Source: Chitinophagaceae bacterium (GTDB lineage: Bacteria; Bacteroidota; Bacteroidia; Chitinophagales; Chitinophagaceae). From it: a stretch of DNA of 5,650 bases. The number at the start of each line of letters is the position of its first letter. The first letter of the stretch is position 1. Position numbers and translations under genes: made by a program. Positions 1-4,205 of this stretch are shown piece by piece. The notes beneath the pieces were generated by a model, which saw only the letters and a program-made list of their open reading frames with translations, searched no databases and had not been told where the DNA came from. The stretch spans positions 1-5,650 of the forward strand of contig JADKJI010000057.1 in the NCBI GenBank assembly GCA_016721085.1, given 5' to 3'.

Positions 1-260
1 TGGTTGATGGTTACAGGGTGCAGATTTTCTTTGACTCCGGAAGCAACAGCAAGACAAGAGCTACTGATGCAATGGATGTTTTCATTGCAAAATATCCAAC
101 TTCACGAGTGTTTCTTTCCTATAAAGAACCCTATTACAGGGTAAGGGTTGGTAATTTCAGGACCTTGAACGAGGCTGTAGGGTTCCAGAAAAAGATAATT
201 CCCGACTATCCAAATGCATTTCCGGTAAAAGAAAAAATTAGTTTTAAAGAACTGGAATAA
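1..260 (+). CDS. SPOR-domain protein, C-terminal end (5' end outside the window)
   Basis: The open frame enters from the left edge (first whole codon at 3) and ends at TAA 258-260, giving about 85 residues. It begins with VDGYRVQIFFDSG and continues through KTRATDAMDVFIAKYP, VFLSYKEPYYRVRVGNF and a final YPNAFPVKEKI. This is the typical Bacteroidota form of the SPOR fold: two strand-helix halves, with 'YRVQI' and 'YYRVRVGNF' as the paired strands. SPOR domains are known to bind septal peptidoglycan stripped of stem peptides and usually sit at the C-terminus of periplasmic or envelope proteins. The N-terminal part, which would show a lipoprotein signal or membrane anchor, is not in the window, so the full protein type is unknown. 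This is the only protein gene here without a visible frameshift. An in-frame GTG at 18 is internal to the domain and not a real start. Confidence 0.85.
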   Translation, partial: VDGYRVQIFFDSGSNSKTRATDAMDVFIAKYPTSRVFLSYKEPYYRVRVGNFRTLNEAVGFQKKIIPDYPNAFPVKEKISFKELE

Positions 261-277
261 ACCAAATTATCCAGGAT

Positions 278-285
278 TATTTTTG
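278..285 (+). promoter_or_regulatory. Weak candidate -7 box upstream of the stress-protein gene
   Basis: TATTTTTG fits the Bacteroidota -7 consensus TAnnTTTG and lies 150 bases before the universal stress protein start. I see no TTG or TTTG at the expected distance (about 19 bases) upstream. The box overlaps a small palindrome, TTGTTG-tg-CAACAA (283-296). In AT-rich DNA such a box arises often by chance, so this is a weak call. Confidence 0.2.
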
Positions 286-301
286 TTGTGCAACAATTAT
301 T

Positions 302-337
302 TCAATATAAATCTGTTATATTGACAAGATATCTTTT
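302..337 (+). terminator. AT-rich hairpin after the SPOR gene, possible weak terminator
   Basis: A perfect 9-bp inverted repeat, TCAATATAA (302-310) and TTATATTGA (316-324), with a 5-base loop ATCTG, lies about 40 bases after the SPOR stop codon. A T5 run follows at 333-337, but eight bases downstream rather than directly adjacent. The stem has only two G-C pairs. It could be a weak terminator for the SPOR gene or a leader structure of the next gene. Confidence 0.3.
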
Positions 338-340
338 TAC

Positions 341-395
341 AAGGTAATGATATTTTCCTTGCTTTTCTATTGGTTTTTCGTTACCTTAGCCAATA
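341..395 (+). repeat. Two interleaved inverted repeats before the stress-protein gene
   Basis: AAGGTAA (341-347) is the exact reverse complement of TTACCTT (381-387). TATTGG (368-373) is the exact reverse complement of CCAATA (390-395). Each pair has one arm inside the loop of the other, so in RNA the two hairpins would either exclude each other or form a pseudoknot-like fold. They lie 40-95 bases before the ATG at 436. Short repeats of this kind can occur by chance in AT-rich DNA, and no function is assigned. Confidence 0.3.
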
Positions 396-435
396 ATTAT
401 TGCATTTGCCATCAACCTGGACCTATTTCAATACT

Positions 436-1286
436 ATGAGCAATATTATAGCCGCCATCGATTTCTCCGATTGTTCGATAAATGCACTCGAGCATGCTGT
501 TAGTTTAGCCAGCAAGGGAATACTTGACGTACATATGGTTTGGGTGAACAATCCAAGTGTTACCAAGACTACTATTTACTCCGATACTTCTTCGGATCTC
601 ATCGACGAGATAAAGAACCAATTGGCAAGCTCATTAAAAAATATAAGGTTCAACTGCCTGAAAGCACTATAGATTATGTAATTCGGGAAGGAAAAGTCTA
701 TCGTGAAATTTTGGACGAAGCCCGGGAAGTTGAGAGTTTATGCATTGTAATGGGAACACATGGCTCTTCCGGATTTGAACAATTCTGGATTGGCAGCAAT
801 GCAAACCGCCTGATTTCTGTTTCCCATTGCCCGGTTATTTCGCTGAGGGCTGGGATCAATGCCAAACACCAGCTGGAAAGAATAGTAATGCCCATTGACA
901 GCACTATTGATACCCGTCAGAAGGTTCCTTTTACCGCCTACCTGGCTCGCCTGTTTGATGCTGAAATCTATGTGCTTTCAGTATATGCATCCAAATACAA
1001 AGCAATACAGCGTCGTGTGGATGAATATACTGACCAGGTAGTCCTTTACCTTGAAGAAGAAGGCATTCCCTATCGCCGAGATTCCATCATTGTAGATAAC
1101 CTTACAACCTCAACGATTGAGTATGCAAAAAAGGTGCGTGCAAACCTGATCAGCATAATGACAGAGCAGGAAACCAGCCCGTTTAACTTGCTTCTTGGTC
1201 CTTATGCGCAACAAATGGTGAATAATTCTCCTTACCCGGTGCTGAGCATTAATCCAAAAGAAACGTTGATTATGTCATCAAGATAA
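436..1286 (+). CDS. Universal stress protein with two tandem UspA domains (one frameshift)
   Basis: This is a cytoplasmic UspA-family protein, probably nucleotide-binding. The start ATG at 436 opens with SNIIAAIDFSDCSINALEHA, the usual first strand and helix of a Usp domain. Frame 1 carries the protein to about 640, and the rest continues in the -1 frame (KKYKVQLPESTIDYVIREGK onward) to TAA 1284-1286. Restoring one A in the A6 run 636-641 joins them into about 283 aa, the usual length for tandem-domain Bacteroidota Usp proteins. Domain 1 (about residues 1-145) has an intact ATP-binding pattern G-x2-G-x9-G-S in GTHGSSGFEQFWIGS (753-797). Domain 2 (from ERIVMPIDS, about 148 onward) lacks those glycines (TEQETSPFNLLLGPYA), so it is probably non-binding, as is common in tandem forms. 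No Shine-Dalgarno sequence is seen. The gene ends at a strong terminator 20 bases downstream. The family and the break are clear; the physiological role is unknown. Confidence 0.88.
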
Positions 1287-1302
1287 ATTGGCACTACCAT
1301 AT

Positions 1303-1340
1303 AAAAAAAGCTCCGTAAATTCCGGAGCTTTTGTTTTTTT
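1303..1340. terminator. Bidirectional intrinsic terminator between converging genes
   Basis: The core stem is GCTCCG (1310-1315) with CGGAGC (1323-1328) around a 7-base loop. It extends to 10 bp by AAAA (1306-1309) pairing with TTTT (1329-1332). On the plus strand it is followed by G and T7 (1334-1340). On the minus strand the A7 at 1303-1309 becomes a T7 run. It lies 17 bases after the universal stress protein stop and 13 bases after the minus-strand aldolase stop, so one element can end both transcripts. Confidence 0.9.
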
Positions 1341-1352
1341 ATAAAATATCTG

Positions 1353-2427
1353 TTAATTCCTGTCAATGCAATTCAGGTCTTCAAAGGCAACCTTTAAACG
1401 GGCTACCATTGGATTTCTGAGCTTCATTTAACCACTTGCGGGATCATAGTATTTTTTATTCGGCTTGTCTTCCCCCTCTGGATTGCCTATCTGCCTTGCA
1501 TAGCCTTCATTCTTCTTGTAGAAGTCAGGATACCTTTCCATGTTGCCCATGGAGTGTCGGTATCAATATTCATTTTGATTACACCGTAGCTAATGGCTTC
1601 ACGGATTTCTTCACGGCTGGAGCCTGAACCACCATGAAATACAAAATTTACGGGCTTTTCTGCAGTGCTGAATTTCTTCTCAATAAATTTCTGTGAATTA
1701 TCTAGAATTACCGGCTGCAGTTTTACATTACCTGGTTTGTAAACACCATGCACATTACCAAAAGAAGCTGCAATAGTAAAGTTATTGCTGATTTTTTTGA
1801 GTTCTTCATAGGCATAAGCTACATCTTCCAGGCTGGGTATAAGCTTGGAGCTATCAACTCCTGTATTGTCAACACCATCTTCTTCACCGGTAACACCCAA
1901 TTCTATTTCAAAGTGTCATCCCGATTTTACTCATGCGGGTAAGGTATTTCTTGCAGATTTCAATATTTTCAATTAGGGACTCTTCAGAAAGATCCAGCAT
2001 GTGGGAACTGAAAAGCGGCTTTCCTGTTTCATTGAAATGTTTTTCACCTGCGTCTAGCAAACCGTCGATCCAGGAAGAAGTTTTTTTGGCAGCATGGTCG
2101 GGTATGAACGATTACTGGAACACCATACATTCCAGCCATCATATGGATATGTTTTGCACCGGAAATGGCTCCGGCAATAGCTGCTTTTTCGCCATCATTG
2201 CTAAGGAATTTACCTGCATAGAAATGAGCGCCGCCATTTGAGAACTGTATAATCACAGGTGAGTTAACTTCTTTCGCGGCTTGCATCACTGCATTTACGG
2301 AATCAGTTCCCACAACATTTACTGCAGGTATAGCAAAATGGTTCCTTTTTGCGATCCTGAATACTTCCTGAAGATCTTCTCCGGCAACAACGCCTGGAGT
2401 AACTTTATCTAACACCTTGTCTGACAT
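1353..2427 (-). CDS. fbaA: Class II fructose-bisphosphate aldolase (multiple frameshifts)
   Basis: The enzyme makes or splits fructose-1,6-bisphosphate (DHAP + glyceraldehyde-3-phosphate) in cytoplasmic glycolysis and gluconeogenesis, using Zn2+. The start at 2427 gives MSDKVLDKVTPGVVAGEDL, as in the E. coli FbaA type. Seven single-base changes restore the whole protein: extra base in 2100-2102, 1910-1912, 1828-1829 and 1409-1410; missing base at 1841-1842, 1527-1528 and 1440-1442. The net length becomes 1074 nt (357 aa), against 359 aa in E. coli. Family motifs recovered in order: FSNGGAHFYAGK, HTDHAAKK (catalytic Asp, Zn His), SSHMLDLSEESL, MTLEIELG (Zn Glu), GEEDGVD, FGNVHGVYKPGNV (Zn His), FHGGSGSS (Zn His), NIDTDTPWATW, GNPEGEDKPNKKYYDPRKW. 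The two indels at 1828 and 1841 compensate: as read the segment is KLIPSLED, repaired it is the family-typical KLYTQPED. Conserved residues are intact in every fragment, so sequencing error is likelier than a pseudogene. One Gly usual before GEEDGVD is absent. No Shine-Dalgarno sequence. Confidence 0.93.
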
Positions 2428-2467
2428 TGATTTATATTGTTTAATGAATATTATTCTTTTCGGGATG

Positions 2468-2475
2468 CAAAGATA
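2468..2475 (-). promoter_or_regulatory. fbaA: Candidate -7 box of the aldolase promoter
   Basis: Read on the minus strand this is TATCTTTG, an exact match to the Bacteroidota -7 consensus TAnnTTTG, followed by CATCCC. It lies 40 bases before the aldolase ATG, which would give a leader of roughly 35 bases. The expected -33 TTTG about 19 bases upstream is not present; that position reads ACAC and overlaps a palindrome (2496-2513). Confidence 0.55.
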
Positions 2476-2495
2476 AGATATAAGTTTTAAGTATG

Positions 2496-2513
2496 TGTAA
2501 TCGATCTATTACA
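2496..2513. promoter_or_regulatory. Palindrome over the -33 region of the aldolase promoter, candidate operator
   Basis: TGTAAT (2496-2501) and ATTACA (2508-2513) form a perfect 6-bp inverted repeat with a 6-base spacer, CGATCT. It sits 20-38 bases upstream of the candidate -7 box of the aldolase gene, where a poor -33 element would lie. This is the right size and place for a dimeric regulator site. No regulator can be named from the sequence, and chance is possible in this AT-rich stretch. Confidence 0.3.
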
Positions 2514-2587
2514 TAAACCATATTGAAAGCCGTTTTTATTAAAAGTTAACCTAATAGTCCAATACGTTATCATCATAAGAGATTAAG

Positions 2588-2621
2588 ACGCAGATTTCAC
2601 TGAAAAACGCAGATTCGAATC
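2588..2621. repeat. Short direct repeat ACGCAGATT with an adjoining palindrome
   Basis: ACGCAGATT occurs at 2588-2596 and again at 2607-2615, 19 bases apart. The second copy runs into the perfect 10-bp palindrome GATTCGAATC (2612-2621). This pair of 9-mers is the only clear repeat in the aldolase-to-tRNA spacer. Apart from it, 2428-2765 holds the candidate aldolase promoter and palindrome (2468-2513), the candidate tRNA promoter (2640-2669), and otherwise AT-rich sequence with no supported gene on either strand. Confidence 0.35.
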
Positions 2622-2639
2622 CTGCCACCAGAATTTACC

Positions 2640-2669
2640 TTGAAGATTCGCATTGTTTTAGTAATTTTG
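2640..2669 (+). promoter_or_regulatory. Candidate Bacteroidota-type promoter for the tRNA
   Basis: TTG (2640-2642), a 19-base spacer, then TAATTTTG (2662-2669) matches the Bacteroidota pattern TTTG-N19-TAnnTTTG apart from the first T of the -33 element. The first downstream gene on this strand is the tRNA-Arg at 2766, so transcription would give a 5' extension of about 90 bases to be removed by RNase P. This is the best promoter match in the spacer but has no experimental support. Confidence 0.42.
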
Positions 2670-2765
2670 CCATGGTTATCAGTGTTATTTAAGGTGAGAA
2701 GAAGCAAGTCTAACTGAAACATCCCAACCACTAAAAAATAACTGGTACCAAACAAGAAATTAATC

Positions 2766-2839
2766 GGCCCCGTAGTTCAGCTGAATAGAACGTCAGATTC
2801 CGGTTCTGAAAGTCGGGGGTTTGAATCCCTCCGGGGTCA
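2766..2839 (+). tRNA. tRNA-Arg, anticodon CCG
   Basis: A complete cloverleaf of 74 bases that decodes CGG. The acceptor stem GGCCCCG (2766-2772) pairs with CGGGGTC (2832-2838), with one G-U pair. The D stem is GTTC/GAAC (2775-2778, 2788-2791). The anticodon stem is TCAGA/TCTGA around the loop TTCCGGT (2798-2804), with anticodon CCG at 2800-2802. The variable loop has 5 bases. The T stem is GGGGG/CCCTC with one G-U pair. Discriminator A is at 2839, and CCA is not encoded. Arginine identity elements A20 (2785), C35 and A73 are present. Odd feature: the D loop has A at position 19 (2784) and the T loop has T at position 56 (2822), so the usual G19-C56 contact becomes A19-U56. A terminator follows 10 bases downstream. 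Confidence 0.93.
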
Positions 2840-2849
2840 CTTGATAATA

Positions 2850-2890
2850 AAGCAGTTACAAATTTTTTGTAACTGCTTATTTCGTTTTTT
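2850..2890 (+). terminator. Intrinsic terminator of the tRNA-Arg transcript
   Basis: A perfect 13-bp stem pairs 2850-2862 (AAGCAGTTACAAA) with 2866-2878 (TTTGTAACTGCTT), with a 3-base T loop, and is followed by ATTTCG and T6 at 2885-2890. It starts 10 bases after the tRNA, so it most likely ends that single-gene transcript. The minus-strand side lacks a comparable T run. Confidence 0.82.
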
Positions 2891-3174
2891 ACAACAGACA
2901 GAACGCCTTGTCGGTTCCAAATTCAATGTTTTCCAAGGTTGAAACTCCATTAATCTGGAAATATCGACTACCTTTATTAAATTTGAAGTGGTTTGGAGGC
3001 TGAAATTTTGATTAGTATATAACATTGATAACCTGCTTATTATTATCCTAATAATTGAGTCTATCAAAATTGGTACTGATTGAAAATTTCGATTTTCCCT
3101 TAATCTAAAGCCTGTTCAACCATAATAGAGTCATTTGATGTTTCTTTGTGCAAATCAATCACCTTTTCCCCTGT
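2891..3174. other. Spacer with no convincing gene between the tRNA terminator and the PorP-like gene
   Basis: I recognise no gene in this AT-rich stretch. A 76-codon minus-strand frame (3067-2837) runs through the tRNA terminator and into the tRNA's last bases, resembles nothing known to me, and is judged accidental. There are two small inverted repeats. AATTTTGAT (3004-3012) pairs with ATCAAAATT (3063-3071). GAAAAT (3082-3087) and ATTTTC (3092-3097) flank a TTCG tetraloop. Neither has a T tract that would make it a clear terminator for the PorP-like gene. In frame after the PorP-like stop there are 24 more open codons (3174-3103) ending in TAA. Confidence 0.5.
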
Positions 3175-4083
3175 CTAAAAGAATCTGGGTGTTAACATTC
3201 TGGTCCTATAAATGTCCAAAGCGAATTCAAGACGAATTTCATGCGACCCTTTATTTCTGGTTTGAAGTTCATTGAACCAGATATCATAAGCATAACCTAA
3301 CTTCAGAGATTCTGATATATTGAATTCAGTCATAAATGAAAGTGCTTTTTCAGACGATAGAGCAACCCAACAAAACTCTATTGGCCATAAGAAAACTTGC
3401 ACCAAGTCTAATTCGCAAGGAGAATTCCCAACATACTTTACCAATATGGCTGGTCGAAATAACATATCACTAGATAATGTAAATTACCACCAATACTATA
3501 AAAGTGACGAAGCAGCTTTGAGTATTCATTCTTCCCATTAATGCTGACAATGTTCATTTCATTCTGCAACAACTGTTTTGAGGACAATCCTAGATAGTAT
3601 TTTTTGGTTGAGTAATAAATCCCAAAACTGGCATCTGGCACCACTTTGTGTTTAACCTGTGCCCGAAAGATAGGATCCTCAATATCGTTTGGATTCACTT
3701 TCGACCAATCTATGTCTTTGTATTTATATCCAGCCTCTATACCAAATGAAAGCTTTGAATTAGGAAAAAGAATTCGATAGGAAAAGGCCGCAAGCGCTCC
3801 CTGGGTAATGGTCGGACCAATCCCTTCATAAAAAACATTCATCCCCAATCCAATATGAGTGTTTCGCAATGGACTATGAGCAGAAATATTCATTGATTTT
3901 GGAGCTCCAATAATGTTTACCCATTGATATCTGTATATTGCATCTACTTCAAGATATTCAGTTGCCTGCATATGCAGGATTCACTGCCATTTTGTTAAAC
4001 ATGAATTGACTGAACAAAGGGTCTTGCTGGGCAAATAATCTCCCTGCCAGTGCTATAAATATTACTATTAGAATTCTTTTCAT
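3175..4083 (-). CDS. PorP/SprF-family outer-membrane protein linked to T9SS (frameshifts)
   Basis: This family forms outer-membrane beta-barrels; SprF is known to be needed for export or surface attachment of the type B T9SS cargo SprB. The start at 4083 gives a signal peptide, MKRILIVIFIALAGRLFA, with likely cleavage before QQDPLFSQF. The mature protein begins with the family hallmark FNKMAVNPAYAG, followed by AIYRYQWVNIIGAPKSMNIS, HSPLRNTHIGLGM, LSFGIEAGY, LGYAYD, GSHEIRLEF and the typical C-terminal PRFF. Repairs: remove one base at 3962-3963 (joins NPAYAG to TEYLEV), add one near 3463-3466 (joins NLHYL to a segment containing LFRPAILVKY), and add three between 3353 and 3403. The last group turns DLVQVFLWPIEFCWVALSSE into family-like DLGASFLMANRVLLGCSYRS. 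Repaired length is about 303 aa, normal for the family. It lies downstream of, and probably co-transcribed with, the type B cargo gene, its likely partner. The PorP versus SprF subgroup cannot be decided by eye. Confidence 0.85.
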
Positions 4084-4134
4084 ATGATGAACTTTATTAC
4101 TGATTTTGAGAACGAGGAAAAAATTAAATATTAA

Positions 4135-4169
4135 CAATCATAATACATAACACTACAAAATTTGTCAAA
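4135..4169 (-). promoter_or_regulatory. Low-confidence promoter in the gap before the PorP-like gene
   Basis: On the minus strand, TTTG (4169-4166), a 23-base spacer and TATGATTG (4142-4135, one mismatch to TAnnTTTG) resemble a Bacteroidota promoter at the long end of the allowed spacing. The gap between the cargo gene and the PorP-like gene is roughly 90-120 bases with no hairpin terminator, so readthrough from the cargo gene is equally possible. Confidence 0.2.
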
Positions 4170-4205
4170 CACCTATTTGTGATCTCCCTGGACAAAAATC
4201 CATCC

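Noticed and set aside
283..296. Palindrome TTGTTG-tg-CAACAA as a terminator for the SPOR gene
   Set aside because: The loop would be only two bases, and the stem is short with no T run after it; at most a protein-binding site.
698..904. A 68-codon minus-strand frame within the universal stress protein gene
   Set aside because: It is antisense to a region coding the conserved ATP-binding motif on the plus strand; an overlap shadow.
1436..1627. Plus-strand frames across the aldolase region (1436-1627, 1748-1942, 1933-2241)
   Set aside because: The minus strand encodes conserved aldolase sequence throughout; these are antisense shadows with no family features.
1353..2427. Aldolase as a true pseudogene
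   Set aside because: All metal-binding and catalytic residues and nearly every family motif are intact once single-base changes are undone, and the repaired length is exact; error is the better explanation, though not proven without reads.
2609..2625. T-arm-like sequence suggesting a second tRNA or tRNA remnant
   Set aside because: Only the T-loop-like part and a short stem exist, with a mismatch at the loop-closing pair; no acceptor, anticodon or D arm can be found around it.
2820..2840. tRNA 3' end as an attachment site for an integrated element
   Set aside because: No integrase gene and no repeat of the tRNA 3' end occur in the window; the following sequence is a normal tRNA terminator.
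2837..3067. A 76-codon minus-strand open frame downstream of the tRNA
   Set aside because: It runs through the tRNA terminator and into the last bases of the tRNA, shows no recognisable motif, and sits in AT-rich spacer.
3320..3541. A 73-codon plus-strand frame over the PorP-like gene
   Set aside because: It is antisense to conserved PorP/SprF sequence and has low-information composition.
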